Shown: positions 9,890 through 20,795 of the stretch, piece by piece | Position numbering within the stretch: position 1 is the stretch's first letter | Layout: every line of letters begins with the position of its first letter | From: Monodelphis domestica | Lineage: Eukaryota; Chordata; Mammalia; Didelphimorphia; Didelphidae | DNA length: 64,000 nt | NCBI RefSeq assembly: GCF_027887165.1 | Contig: NC_077227.1 | Location: 350,415,707-350,479,706 of the forward strand | Reading direction: 5' to 3' | Made by a program: the position numbers and the translations under genes | Notes under the pieces: model-generated | Database searches by the model: none | The model's input: the letters and a program-made list of their open reading frames with translations, nothing else | Told to the model about the DNA's origin: nothing

Positions 9890-11601
9890 TTTTGTTGAAG
9901 CCTCTCCTCTGCTGCTGTGAGATTCCTTGAAGTGATGCCTTGCTGTTAGCTTCCCCTCTTCCAGATCTGGGCTGCAGAAATCTTGCCTAAGATCTGTCTC
10001 CTTGTGCAGCCTAGGAACTCCACTTGAGAAGTGCCTTAGGGTCAGATTTAGTTAATTCCTGCTGCCTATCTAAAAGCATCCAGTTTGTTCTTTGAAAACC
10101 TATATCCTCAACAGTCCCAATACCCTGGACCAGCTTCGTGGCATCATGGCAGCCCTGACCTTTTTTCCTAGCAGTTCCCGTAAGGGAACTCTCGGCTGGC
10201 ACCGTATCACCATGGATGCCCTTGTGCCTTTTTTTCCCCTTGATTTTAAAAGGAAATTGAGGAGTGGGGGCCTTGGGTGAGCCTGGCGGCTTGATCAGGT
10301 TGCCTGTTTGAGATGCTGGGTTACCAGAGCCCTTTAAAAGCTCTTTAAGGTCCTCTACCTCCTTTTGTAATTTCCTTATTTGCTATTCAGCTGTTTCCTT
10401 ACTCCATTTCTTAAACTGCTCCCCTCACTTGACTGTGTTCTACTTCATTACCCTTCTCTTTATCTGTTTACTTTAACTTACCCATGACTCCAAAATTGCC
10501 TCTCTCTGCTGTGCCTTCACCTCTCCTTTGCCTGATGCAAAAACGTCTTTGGTAGAGGAAGTTTGTTGGCCCATTTAAAAACACTCCAGCTTTTTACTAT
10601 TAGTACAAAGTCTTTTAAGTATTTCTTGTTCCATTACAGTAATGCAATGAACAGGTAGGTCTGCAGTTCACCAACCAAAAATTAACTTTCTTTACTTCAG
10701 AACACACACACCAAATCAAAAACATAGCATAGCCAAGCATGGAACTTGCAGTCAGGTTGAACTAGACTATTTCGGCCAAAAAGAAAAAAAATGCTCAGGG
10801 TCTGAGTTAGCCCACTTTAGCCAACTATGTGCACATTTATAGTCCAAAAAAATTCCTAGGTACCTGATCCTTTCCACTGTCAAGGGCCTGGAGTCTCCAC
10901 AGCAACCCCCAAGAGGCCTTGGGCCTCCCGATTATAGAGTAGGTTATTTCCAAAATTACAAATTTGGGTTGTTTTTTTTTTTCCCAAGAGTAGTAGCTTA
11001 CCTCAGCCAGCCTAACAACCAAAAAAATCCCTTTTTACAGGCAGCTTGGGCAGTTTCCATTTTTAATTCCACTCTTGACACCATTTGTTAATTCAGAAAT
11101 AACCAGAATTACCAAAGTAGTCAGAAAAACCACTCTTTAATCAGGAATAGGGATAAAGTTCAAATATTTAGACATCACACAGAGTCAAGCTTCAAATACC
11201 ATACAAAACCAAAGATCCTGGTACTCTGGAAACCACATCGCTAGGAGAAGGCACCATGCTAAATGCTCTCTCGAAGAGGAGAGGAATCTGGGAGTTCTTA
11301 TATCTTCTAGATAATTAGGCACAGGAAGCCTACAGAAACTAATTACAAACTGGTTTGTAAACGTCTTTGCAACACCCCCTCCCCCCAAATAGCATTCAGC
11401 TGCCACAAATCAAAGCAAGGGTCAAACTCTGGAGCTGGGCTACTAAGAGAACTTTAACATAAACAAAGAAACTTCTAAAATAAATAAAAGGTACTTAACA
11501 TTTTACATAGTTCAAAACAAAACTGGTGGGCCTGGCACTGTGTTTCTCAAAGGACAGGGATAAATTTAGGCATTCAAAAATTCACATCTACAGGCTTAAC
11601 A
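9890..11601 (-). mobile_element. Fossil ERV-L-like element: 5' LTR, primer site, partial internal region
   Basis: The LTR occupies 11086-11601 with TGTTAA/TTAACA ends. Two bases beyond it the minus strand reads TGGTGTCAAGAGTGG, a tRNA-Leu-type primer binding site as in ERV-L. The internal remnant continues to about 9890 and looks gag-like but decayed. No second LTR was found, so the element is truncated. It is moderately old. Confidence 0.7.
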
Positions 11602-11987
11602 ATTAAGAGAGAAAGAACATAAGGAGAGAAGAAAGACACAGAGACCATGGGTTCTACCACATGACATTCAGTCTGTGTTACTCTGATGGAATTGAGAAAG
11701 TAAGCTATAGGCAAACCCAGTTTTTATTGCAGATTCAAGGTTTGGGGAATGGGAAGTAGTTAATCAAACATGTGACATGGTAGAGAATTTAGCATTGGCA
11801 CAGTTAACTATCACAAAATCAAAGAGGTGGAGGCTAAGACAATGTAGAGGTCAGCCTCCCCCCCCCCCCCCCCATTCCCCCCAGAGGTTCATTTGACCTT
11901 TGGACTACAGGTGTGGGGAGGGGTCAGAATACCATAAGATGAGAAAGGATCAAGAAGTCAATCATGTGAAATATAAGAATTATATCC

Positions 11988-12360
11988 TGTCAATGTGGAA
12001 TCTAGAAGTCCCCAAACTTGTAGCTTAGAGGGATTTAGTGATCCCCAGTTTATTTAGTTTGGAGGTAGAAACCCCAGGTTTGACCTTGTCACAATAGACT
12101 TCAAGATGTCAAATGACTCTCCTTGTCTGCAGAAGCTTCTCCCCATATATCATATCCTCCTTCCGAGGATCAAACTAGGGACCTTCAGCTTTCGAGACTG
12201 ACTACTTACTGTGTCAAATCTTAAAGTCTATTGTTAGCCTGAGATCAGTGAAGTTGGGGTTCCTCAGGGAGGAAACTCTCCTGTGGCAAGGTCAAACCTG
12301 GGGTTTCTACCTCTAAACTACAAGTTTGGGGACTTCTAGATTCCATGTTGATATCCATAA
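11988..12360. repeat. Imperfect palindrome of a dispersed repeat with tRNA-Met-like centre
   Basis: The left arm (11988-12104: ggaatctagaagtccccaaacttgtag...ccccaggtttgaccttg) is the reverse complement of the right arm (12250-12355). The right arm lacks about 31 bases present in the left. A third copy in the right-arm orientation is at 2810-2955 and has the 31-base block. The spacer holds a tRNA-like sequence on the minus strand. Confidence 0.8.
12156..12220 (-). other. tRNA-Met-like sequence (pseudo or SINE-derived)
   Basis: The minus strand reads GTCAGTCTCGAAAGCTGAAGG then TCCCTAGTTTGATCCTCGGA, close to the anticodon and T arms of elongator tRNA-Met (remembered as GTCAGTCTCATAATCTGAAGG). 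The anticodon triplet is CGA rather than CAT, part of the D arm is deleted and the acceptor stem is broken, so it is not a working tRNA. Confidence 0.6.
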
Positions 12361-12575
12361 GTCTGGTGCATGAGTATATCGCTCATAAGAGTCAGCTTTC
12401 ATATACATCTTTAATACTTTCTTGATTAGTTCATACCTGGAACCTGACATTACTAGAACAAATAGAGTTTAAAAACACATCTTAAAGCCATCAGACAAAG
12501 CAGTATTTATATCCAAAGTTAAGTAGATTTCTTCACATCGTCCTTAGTCCATTTTATTTTATTTTTAAATTATAG

Positions 12576-12710
12576 GTGAAACCATCTGTCATAGACAAAG
12601 GTGCTGATAAGGCAGTGATGGTCCCCGTCACCATGGTAGAGGAGACATCATCAGAGAGCAGCGAGGACACAGAGAGTGAAGAAACTGAAATCCTAACTTC
12701 TATGGGGCAG
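12576..12710 (+). CDS. TCOF1: TCOF1 repeat exon 6 of window (short)
   Basis: This is a 45-codon phase-0 exon between aaattatag and gtgtgt. It encodes VKPSVIDKGADKAVMVPVTM followed by ETSSESSEDTESEETEILTSMGQ. The basic half is shortened compared with its neighbours, but the acidic cluster and the Gly-Gln end are kept. Confidence 0.88.
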
Positions 12711-12724
12711 GTGTGTATAGTACC

Positions 12725-13415
12725 TGTACTCCTAGCCATGAAGAAATAGATGACAAAATATGTATTAAGTGTGTCTACTATATGCCAGGTTTCAAGTGCC
12801 AAAACAAAAATAAAATCTTCTCAACCCTTGAGGAATTTATATTCCACAGACAGAGAAATATGCATATATTCAAGATAAGTATGAGGTATTAGTTTTTCTG
12901 GGAAGAAAAAAGCACCAGCAAGAACATAAAAAGTATCATAGAGAAGTGATATTTGATAATTTTTTTGTTGTTTTTTTTTAACATGGCTCATATGGAAATA
13001 TATTTTGCATGATTTCACTTGTATAATTAATGTCATATTGCTTGCCTTCTCAGTGGGTGAAGGAGGAGAAAGAGGAAGATAATTCAGAACTCAGATTTCT
13101 TTTGAAAAGAATATGCTAGAAAAATAAAATTTTGTTTAAAAGAAAGTTCTTGAGTAGAGCTTTGGAGGAGGCTAGGAAGACTAAGGAATGGAAGTGAGAA
13201 GGGAGTGCATTCCAACCTTGGAAACAGGCATGGAGCTGGGCACAAGGATCATCAAGAAGCTAGTTTGGCTGGAGGGAAGGGCACATGAAGGGCAGTACTG
13301 TGTAATAAGTTGAGAAGTAGGTTGTGGAGCAAGGTTGCAAAGGGCTTTAATATGATACAGGTTTTTATATTGATCCTAGAGATAACAGGGAGCCATCAAG
13401 GTTTATTGACCTCCT
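12725..13415 (-). mobile_element. L2 LINE split by L1
   Basis: The 3' end (gtctactatatgccagg...ccttgaggaatttatattc) and the next part (gagctttggaggaggc to ggagccatcaaggtttattg) flank the L1 at 12950-13143. Confidence 0.65.
12950..13143 (+). mobile_element. L1 3' end fragment
   Basis: The terminal L1 sequence aacatggctcatatggaaat...ttgcttgccttctca ends in aaaataaaattttgtttaaaa. It is inserted between two parts of a minus-strand L2. Confidence 0.7.
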
Positions 13416-13491
13416 ACATTCACATTCCAGATGGATCACATACTCTAAGGAATCCTTTTTTGTTTGTTTCTTTGTTTTTGCCATATTTAAG

Positions 13492-13650
13492 GTGAAAACT
13501 GTAATGAGAACTCCCCAGGTCAGTGCAGCCTCAGGACAATCTGCATCTTCCTCGATGGAACCTGAGAGGCCTACAAGGCCAGAAGAGTGTTCTGAAAGCA
13601 GTGAGGAGGAATCTGACAGTGAAGATGAGATTATAGTGTGTCAGGGACAG
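13492..13650 (+). CDS. TCOF1: TCOF1 repeat exon 7 of window
   Basis: This 53-codon phase-0 exon has the acceptor ccatatttaag and the donor gtgcgt. It reads VKTVMRTPQVSAASGQSASS, then RPTRPEECSESSEEESDSED and EIIVCQGQ. The 118-base intron after it is among the shortest in the window. The acceptor ends AAG, weaker than CAG, but the reading frame and homology fix it. Confidence 0.9.
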
Positions 13651-13768
13651 GTGCGTCACCTGTCCTATCCTTACTCTCCTTAAGTCCTTTTCCTAGCAGG
13701 TCTTCTAATTCACAGGGGGCTCCTCACATTACATTCCTTTCCTTTTAATTGTTTTCTTGTGGTTTCAG

Positions 13769-13978
13769 GTAAAACCTACAGTGAAAACTTCTGAGATCCC
13801 TGCAGCCTCAGCAGAAAAGAAAGGGTCCATACCAGCCTCTGGGAAGTCTGCAACTCCATCCCCCCAAAACCAAGCAACGCCTCAAGCCAAGGATACTAGG
13901 ACTGAAATATCAGAGGAGAGTTCTGACAGGAGTGATGAGTCTGAGAGCGAAGTGGAGATACCTGTGTCCCAGCAACAG
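13769..13978 (+). CDS. TCOF1: TCOF1 repeat exon 8 of window
   Basis: This 70-codon phase-0 exon lies between cttgtggtttcag and gtgaag. It encodes VKPTVKTSEIPAASAEKKGS, a Ser/Pro/Gln-rich middle, and EISEESSDRSDESESEVEIPVSQQQ. It aligns in layout with exon 5, sharing the ESESxVxIPVSQxQ ending. Confidence 0.92.
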
Positions 13979-14129
13979 GTGAAGCTTAAGTTAAGTTAAG
14001 GCTAGCCATAGCTATGCCTCTCTAGAAGCAGGTTCTAAATGCATAGCACTCTACCCTCCAGAATCTGAGGCTTTGAGGGCTAACATAGACCTGAGAGCCA
14101 AACTATACTAAGCCCCCCTTTTTATAATT

Positions 14130-14560
14130 AACAATTATTATAGGAACTGACATTTATACTACACTTTAAAATTTGTAGGATGCTTCACACACAAATACCT
14201 CATTTGAGCTTTTTTTATTGTTGTTGTTCATTTGTTTCAGTTGTGTCCGACTCTATGACTCTTTACTGGGTTTTCTTGGCAAAGATACTTGAGCAGTTTG
14301 CCATTTCCTTCTCCACTCATTTGACAAATGAAGAAACTGAGGCAAACAGGGTTAAGTGACTTTTCCAGGTCACACAGCTACTATGTGGCTGAAGCCAAAT
14401 TTGAGCTCATATAAAGATGAGTCTTTCCAACTTCAGGCCCAGCTTGCCACCTAGCTTCCCCTCATTTGAGCCCCAGAGGTTAAATACCATTCCCAGGATC
14501 ACACAGCTAGTGAGTGTCAGAGGCTAGATTGACCCTAGGTCCTCTGACCCCAGAGCATTT
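14130..14560 (-). mobile_element. MIR-type element split by type-B SINE
   Basis: aactgacatttatactacac before and ggatcacacagctagtgagtgtcag after the SINE belong together through the target duplication. Confidence 0.6.
14210..14459 (-). mobile_element. Marsupial SINE, type B
   Basis: The second family, marked by tccgactctatgac and cttggcaaagatac. A 12-base duplication, cctcatttgagc, at 14198-14209 and 14460-14471 shows it landed in a MIR-type element (14130-14560). Confidence 0.88.
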
Positions 14561-14851
14561 ATTCTTTCTACTTTACCTCCTGTCTGGAAAGAAGGAAAGG
14601 GTTTGTCCAAGATTTCACAGCTGGTCGGTAGCATTGTTAATATCAATATAATGGAACTTTGAACCCAGTATTCTTGATCCTTAGACTCCTGGTACCACTT
14701 CCCTCTAGTCCTCCATAAAATGAGCTGCCCCCTCTACAGCTGGAGGTTTGAACCTGAGTCAGGTAAGAGAGGAAAGGAAATAGGATTTGTTATTACTTAA
14801 AACAGATAAATTTTTAAAAATAGTTTACACATATATACACTTCTAGTTGTG

Positions 14852-15062
14852 CTTTTTTTTTTTTAAAAAAAACCCTTACCTTCCGTCTTGGAGTCAATAC
14901 TGTGTATTGGCTCCAAGGCAGAAGAGTGGTAAGGGCTAGGCAATGGGGGTCAAGTGACTTGCCCAGGGTCACACAGCTGGGAAGTGTCTGAGGCCAGATT
15001 TGAACCTAGGACCTCCCATCTCTAGGCCTGGCTCTCAATCCACTGAGCTACCCAGCTGCCCC
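14852..15062 (-). mobile_element. Marsupial SINE
   Basis: Well-preserved antisense copy with the 9-base duplication ctagttgtg at 14843-14851 and 15063-15071. Confidence 0.92.
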
Positions 15063-15675
15063 CTAGTTGTGTTTTTTTATAATAGGTTTGCTTTGGAGGG
15101 GATGTCTATTCATATATAGAAGGGGATTGTATAGAATTGTACACAGATCTATAGCTTGCTTATTTGTTGACCATTAACCCCATTCCAAAGAGAGAAAGAC
15201 TTGTTCTTTTTTCCCCTCATCTCTTGACTTTCCTATAAATTACATTGCAGTTCTTGTCATTCTAATCTTTAACTACAGGGTTTTAGTTAACCTCTCTCTC
15301 CTCTGGTTCTGCTTGCTTAACTCCAAAGGCTTTTCAAAACCCTGCATTTGCAGCCTGTTCAACAAAGGCAGGATTGAACCTGCTACTAACACTTGTTTCT
15401 TCCTGGGCTACGGAGTAATGATCCTTGGCTTCATCTGACTCTGTTTCTACAGCTTTCACCCAAACACACTCTTGGCTCATGGTTATTCCTCTCCAACCCT
15501 GTTATCTTATCTGCATCTTGCCTCTTTCTGTAAAGAGGAATGTATATCCAGTTAATCCTTTCTGACTGCTTTGGAGTCTCTGACAGAACTTTTCAGCCTG
15601 GAAAGTCTTTGCACATGGACAGTTTATGGGGGAGGGGGGGTTAGTTTGTTTCTTTTTCATATTTAAAAATATACT

Positions 15676-15866
15676 GGAGGACTAGCTAGGTGGCTCTCTG
15701 TGTGTATGTTTCAGACCTAGAGACTGGGTTCAAATCCAGCCTCAGATACTTCCCAGCTGTGTGACCATGGGATAGTCACTTAAGCCCCATGGCCTAGTCC
15801 TTACTGCTCTTCTACCTTAGAACTGATACTTAGTATTGACTCTAAGACAGAAGGTAAGGGTTTTTT
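15676..15866 (+). mobile_element. Marsupial SINE
   Basis: ggactagctaggtggctc to gacagaaggtaagggtttttt. The 5' third is diverged. Confidence 0.82.
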
Positions 15867-16310
15867 GCAAAGCAGAGAAAAGGCCTCTAGCATGTTATGT
15901 GATTGGAAGATTTTGGACCCTCATGTGCAAGAATTACCCTACTTAAAGCCTAGATGGACTGTGAAATGCTACACTGGTACAAGTCCAATCAACCCTAGTG
16001 AAATCCTCAAGCTACAAAATGTTCAATGGAACATGTGGGAGAGGCAGTTGTTTCTGTCTACACAGGATCTGGGTTGCTATGGGATGTCCACGGATTTCTG
16101 TGGTTTCTCTCCACAAGGAGAATTGAATCTCCTTCCCTTTCTGTCTTCTTTCATGAATATCAGCTTGGAAATAGGAAAAGAATTCTGCCCTGGAAATCAG
16201 AAAAAGACTTGAGCGTCTAGTCCAGGATTTGCCACTGATTCCCTGGTATGGAATCCTGGCAGAGGTCTTTCTTTCTCCTATGCTTTATTCAGAAGAGGGA
16301 TAGTCTAGAC

Positions 16311-16493
16311 CAGTGGTAGCAAACCTTTTACAGGGGCAAGTGATGTCCTCAGGCACATGTGGAGAGAGGGAGAGGAGCAACTGTCCTAATGGCTTTCTAG
16401 TAACAAACTCTGTGCTGGGGTGACAGTGCACATGCCCACAGACAAGGCTCTAAGTGCCCCCTCTGGCACACATGCCATAGGTTCACCACCACG
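16311..16493. mobile_element. hAT-type non-autonomous DNA transposon
   Basis: The ends cagtggtagcaaacctttta and ataggttcaccaccacg are imperfect inverted repeats. Similar 8-base flanks, gtctagac and gtctggcc, fit a decayed hAT target duplication. Confidence 0.65.
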
Positions 16494-16769
16494 GGTCTGG
16501 CCCTATAATTTCACTCTTGTGCTATAGGAAACTCCTCTACCAATGCAGATCATTGTCTTCTTGGCATCTTACCTAGCCTAAATATGATTGTATTAAGAAG
16601 CGAAGTTTTCAACCTTGAAGGAAGCCCAATCAAGAGATGATTTGTATAAAAATATTCTGAAAAGGCACTCATATGAAATCATCATTATTCATTTTCATTG
16701 AGCTCTCTGAGCAGATGCCACTTTACTGACGGTAACTTCTCTGTCCTTGCCTCATTCTCATTGTCCCAG

Positions 16770-16922
16770 GTTTCATCAAGGAAGAAGGATGAGAAAGCTG
16801 TTGCTTCTAAGAACAACATGGGGAAAGTCTCTCCCATATCTCCAGTCAAGCAATTGGCTTCACCTTGTACTATCAGGGGCCAGAAATCAGAGAGCAACAG
16901 TGAGCAACTGTCCCCTGCCCAG
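16770..16922 (+). CDS. TCOF1: TCOF1 exon 9 of window
   Basis: This 51-codon phase-0 exon follows ctcattgtcccag and precedes gtaggg. It encodes VSSRKKDEKAVASKNNMGKV, SPISPVKQLASP and QKSESNSEQLSPAQ. The acidic cluster is weaker than in the preceding repeats, so this is a degenerate last repeat or a linker exon. The following intron is long (6.9 kb), and a further weakly conserved exon inside it cannot be excluded. Confidence 0.85.
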
Positions 16923-17019
16923 GTAGGGTCCTGGGGCCCTATGGATTTCCTCTTTCCCTCTGTCCAAAGTCACATGATGGTGCTTGTGGCTGGGCTGCAA
17001 GGGGACATGCAACTTTACA

Positions 17020-17200
17020 AACATTGATTAAGTGCCTATTATGTGCAGTGCATCCTACTAAGAGTGTAGGAAGATACAGTTTTTACTTTATTTTATTTTT
17101 TAAGACAGTTTTTAAAAAGGCATGATCCTTATTCTCATGGATCTTATAGTCTAGCATTGGAATAAAACACAAATAGAAATTATAATTATCAGCCTAGACT
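17020..17200 (-). mobile_element. L2 LINE 3' fragment
   Basis: acattgattaagtgcctattatgtgc and tctcatggatcttatagtcta are the usual antisense L2 3' blocks. Confidence 0.6.
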
Positions 17201-17239
17201 ACTTGGGTAGTTTTCCCTTACATTAGAAATATCCCTTTG

Positions 17240-17443
17240 CTTTTAGGTAGCGCATAAATAGAACACCAGGCCCAGAGTCTGGAGGACCTAGGTTCAATTT
17301 TGGCCTCCCTAGCTGTGTGACCCTGGGCAAGTCACTTAAATCCAATTGCCTAGCCTTTACAGCTATTCTGTTTTAGAATCAATTACTTAGTATTGATTCT
17401 AAGACAAAAGATAAGAATTTTTAAAAGAAAGAAAGAAAATAAG
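17240..17443 (+). mobile_element. Marsupial SINE
   Basis: A 10-base duplication, tatccctttg, at 17230-17239 and 17444-17453 bounds it. The tail is ttaaaagaaagaaagaaaa. Confidence 0.88.
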
Positions 17444-18494
17444 TATCCCTTTGGCATTAAGAGGTATGCACCCACACTAGGAATATAAATTTTTGACTTC
17501 TTAATCTTGCCACCCCTCTCTCCTTCCTCCCCTACTCTTTGTCCTTCCAACTTGTCCAAATTCATTCTTCTTAGAGAGCCCCTCCTCATTTTGGAGGCAC
17601 ATTTGGGAGGAGAATTTAGGGCAGGTGGGAGGAGGAGGATTCAAAGGGAAAGACTCATGGCTAAGGTTCATAACCTTTCGTGTGGTATGGACCCCTTCTC
17701 AGAATAATTCAGAATAATTGAAGGTAATACTAAACTTCAGCTAGAGGTGAAAGAAAATAAATATGTAATTTTTTACCTATCCAAGTTCATAGACTCCCTG
17801 AAATCTTTCTGTAGATCCCGTGGGAATTTATGTATGCCAGGTTAAGAACCCCTTATCTAAGGAAAATCCCATCCCACTTACCTAGATGACATGGAATTCA
17901 GTTCTCTATCAGGTACTTCTTCAACATTTTTATGCCCTAACCCTGAGGGAAGCAACTTAATAGGAACCCCTGAGGTATATGCTACTTAGCCCAGCCTGGC
18001 ATCATTCTGTCATCATAACCTGTTTTCTTTCAGTGCTGGCACTTGGGGAAGGTTCATCACCCCCAAACACTTTCCTCAATCCATAAGAGAAAGTTAGTGG
18101 GAACTCTCCAGATACTCAACCTGCCCCTGTCCTTTCCGTTTATCAAGAAAAACGGATGAGATTTCACTCTCTTTGACAATGGTCTAAGCTCACCCAAAGA
18201 CGTCTTCAAGCAGTGGAACCTGCTAGATAAACCATAGTCACGAAGCTGAGTCCTAGACCTAATCCTGAGTTACCGTATCTGTGTGTCACTGAATTGATGC
18301 TTCTGTGATATGTCACAACTATAGGGGCCAGTATCACAGTTACTCATACTGGAGGACTCTCAACACTGCTTTATGGACAGTGTATGTAATTGCTTCCTGG
18401 AGGGTTCTGGCAGCTAGGCTGGTGGAGTGGATGTGATTTGGCCTAGCCCGTACATGGATATATTTGTTTTTTCAATCTCTATGCTATCTCAAGC

Positions 18495-18639
18495 CATTCA
18501 GTCACCCAGTAAGTATTTATTATGCTCCTACTCTGTGCCAGGCACTTTGCTAGGCATTAAGGATAGAAATTCAGCGAAAGGAACAATTCCTACTTGCAAA
18601 GAGCTCACCATTCTAAGAGAAGAGATAAGGGGAGATGCA

Positions 18640-18680
<41 letters not shown>

Positions 18681-18805
18681 ACACATATGTGCACACGTAA
18701 GAATATCCAGGACAAATACCAAGTATTTTTGCATGATAGTTTAAGAGGGAGGACACTAACAGTTAAAGAATTCAGGAAAGACTTCATGTAGGAAGAGGTA
18801 TTTTC
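18495..18805 (-). mobile_element. L2 LINE 3' fragment with TG repeat
   Basis: tattatgctcctactctgtgccaggcactttgctagg and aaagagctcaccattctaag mark it. A (TG)n tract at 18639-18679 lies within it. Confidence 0.65.
18639..18679. repeat. (TG)n microsatellite
   Basis: About 19 TG units, almost pure. Confidence 0.95.
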
Positions 18806-18873
18806 ACACTCATGGTTATTTATATTGGTTATCTCTAAGACTTCTATTTTTGTACTCTTGGTTATCTTCTTTA

Positions 18874-19070
18874 TTTTTTTAAACCATTACCTTCCATCTT
18901 AGAATCAATATCATGTATTGGTTCCAAGGCAGAAGAGTGGTAAGGGCTAGGCAATGGAGGTTAAGTGACTTGCCCAGGGTCACACAGCTAGGAAGTATCT
19001 AAGGTCAAATTTGAACCTAGGACCTATCTCTACGCCTGGCTCTCAACCCATGAGCCATCCCTGCCCCCTA
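18874..19070 (-). mobile_element. Marsupial SINE
   Basis: Bounded by the 13-base duplication gttatcttcttta at 18861-18873 and 19071-19083. Confidence 0.92.
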
Positions 19071-19189
19071 GTTATCTTCTTTAGTGAAATGGAATCGTAA
19101 CTACAGTGATTGAATTTAGCAGATCATCCAGGCTTGAGGCCACATTTCTAACATTTTGAGACCAAGGATCCTTGCCACATGGGTTAGTG

Positions 19190-19375
19190 TTTCTCACTAG
19201 ATAAATAACTAACATTTTAGTGGTTTGCAGGCTAGTTTGAGCTAGAGAACACCAATGTGATTTGCTTTATATAGAAATGGAAAGTGAGGTACAAAGAAAG
19301 AAATGACTAGCCTAAAGCCACACAGCTAGTCAGTGATGGAGCTGAAAATAGAAACTCAGTCTCCTGTTCCCCTTG
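19190..19375 (-). mobile_element. MIR/CORE-SINE
   Basis: gccacacagctagtcagtgatgg, preceded by a diverged body. Confidence 0.55.
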
Positions 19376-19562
19376 AGGATTTGTTTGGTTGGTTTTTTCC
19401 TCCATTGCACCAGCTGCCTTTTTTTTAGCTTTCAGCTCTTTAGCTGAAGAAGTTTTTAAGAAACTCCCTCTTCAGAACAGTATCTGAACAGATAATAAAT
19501 GGGAGCTTGTTCTCATCATGGGGACTTAAAGGAGCACCCTATTTAAATTAGAACTGCTTAAC

Positions 19563-19715
19563 AGCAGGTGGGTGGTGCCATGATGCATGGTGTCAGGCCT
19601 AGAGTCATGAAGACTTGTCTTCTTTAGTTCAAATTCGGCCTCACTTACTAACTATGTGACCCTGGGCAAGTCACTTGACTTTGGTTGCCTTGGTTCTTCA
19701 TTTGTTTAAAAAAAA
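19563..19715 (+). mobile_element. Marsupial SINE, partial
   Basis: gtgaccctgggcaagtcacttgac with a diverged head. The standard tail is missing. Confidence 0.65.
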
Positions 19716-19727
19716 TTATACCTGATT

Positions 19728-20235
19728 AGTGCAGTAGAAAAAGGCTGGTTTTGGAGTCTGGTTTCAGGCTGGGGCTTCCATTTAATAATTTGCATAACCT
19801 TTGGCAGGTGGTGGAACCACTCAGGTCTCTATTTCCTAAAATGGGAACTTCATGACTTTTAAATACCTCTTCCAGATCTAAGACTTTCATTCTATAAATT
19901 AATAGATTTGGAACAAATTTAATAATATTATCTATGGAGTCAATTGAATTAAAATGTAGACATTAGAGCATTCTGTAAACTGAGATACTGAGAGAGAGCA
20001 CTGGACCTGGAGTTGAGGAAAACCTGAGTTCAGCTGTCCTCAAATATTTGCTAGTTGTGTGTGATCCTAGGCAAGCCACTTAAATTGCTCTGTGCCTCAG
20101 TTTCCTCATTTATAAAATGATGGAAACAATATCATTTACCTTCAGGGTGGTTGTGAAAATCAAATGAGATTATGTTTGCAAAGCATTTTGCAAATCTTAA
20201 AGCGTTGTGTAAATGATGGTCCTTTTTATTATGTC
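19728..20235 (+). mobile_element. Two MIR/CORE-SINE copies in series
   Basis: One at 19728-19900 and one at 19980-20235 (gtgcctcagtttcctcatttataaaatg, gcaaagcattttgcaaatc). Confidence 0.6.
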
Positions 20236-20589
20236 TGAAGATTCTAATCTGTCAAAAAAATGTTTTAGTCTTTAAAATTAGACATCTAAACATTCCCTCT
20301 GAGGTTATTGCACTAGAATTAGACAATGGATTCAGGAAAACTTCAGCTGCTTCATTAGGGTTTTAATATCATCAGGTTCCAGCCCATTATTTACACATAA
20401 TGACAACAGCTAATAGTGACAGTGCCATAGTGTTATCACCTATTTCCATCACTTTATAGTGGCATGGTTCTTTGCATTTTTTAATAACTAATTCAGTAGT
20501 CTTAGGAAAGAGATTCATCTCTGGCTTGTAGAATGCTAACATGGATGCCTCAAGAGCTGGGTTTTTTCTCATCTCCTTCATTGGGTTAC

Positions 20590-20795
20590 CAGGAAACTTG
20601 GCACAGTGGAAAGATTGATGCATTGCAATACAGAAGATTTGGGTCTTGGTCCTGAGTCCTGCTGCTAATGAGGTCTCTGACCCTTTTTAGTTCTTTGGGC
20701 TATTTTTCCTCATGTGTAAATGCTCAAACAAGATAATATTTGTGAAGTGCTCAAAAAATCTTAAAGTCGCTATGTCAATATTAGCTGTTATCATT
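20590..20795 (+). mobile_element. MIR/CORE-SINE
   Basis: gcacagtggaaagattgatgc to gtgaagtgctc with the usual tail order. Confidence 0.5.

Larger units (their letters stand above)
9236..12575. other. Long TCOF1 intron, repeat filled
   Basis: Besides the SINE, the ERV-L-like fossil and the palindrome, the stretch at 11602-11987 has a run of 18 C (about 11857-11874) with purine-rich flanks and may be another old LTR piece, which I cannot assign. 12360-12575 shows nothing except the acceptor tract of the next exon. Confidence 0.6.

Noticed and set aside
12156-12220. Functional tRNA gene
   Set aside because: The anticodon is altered, the D arm is deleted and the acceptor stem does not pair, so it is listed only as tRNA-like.
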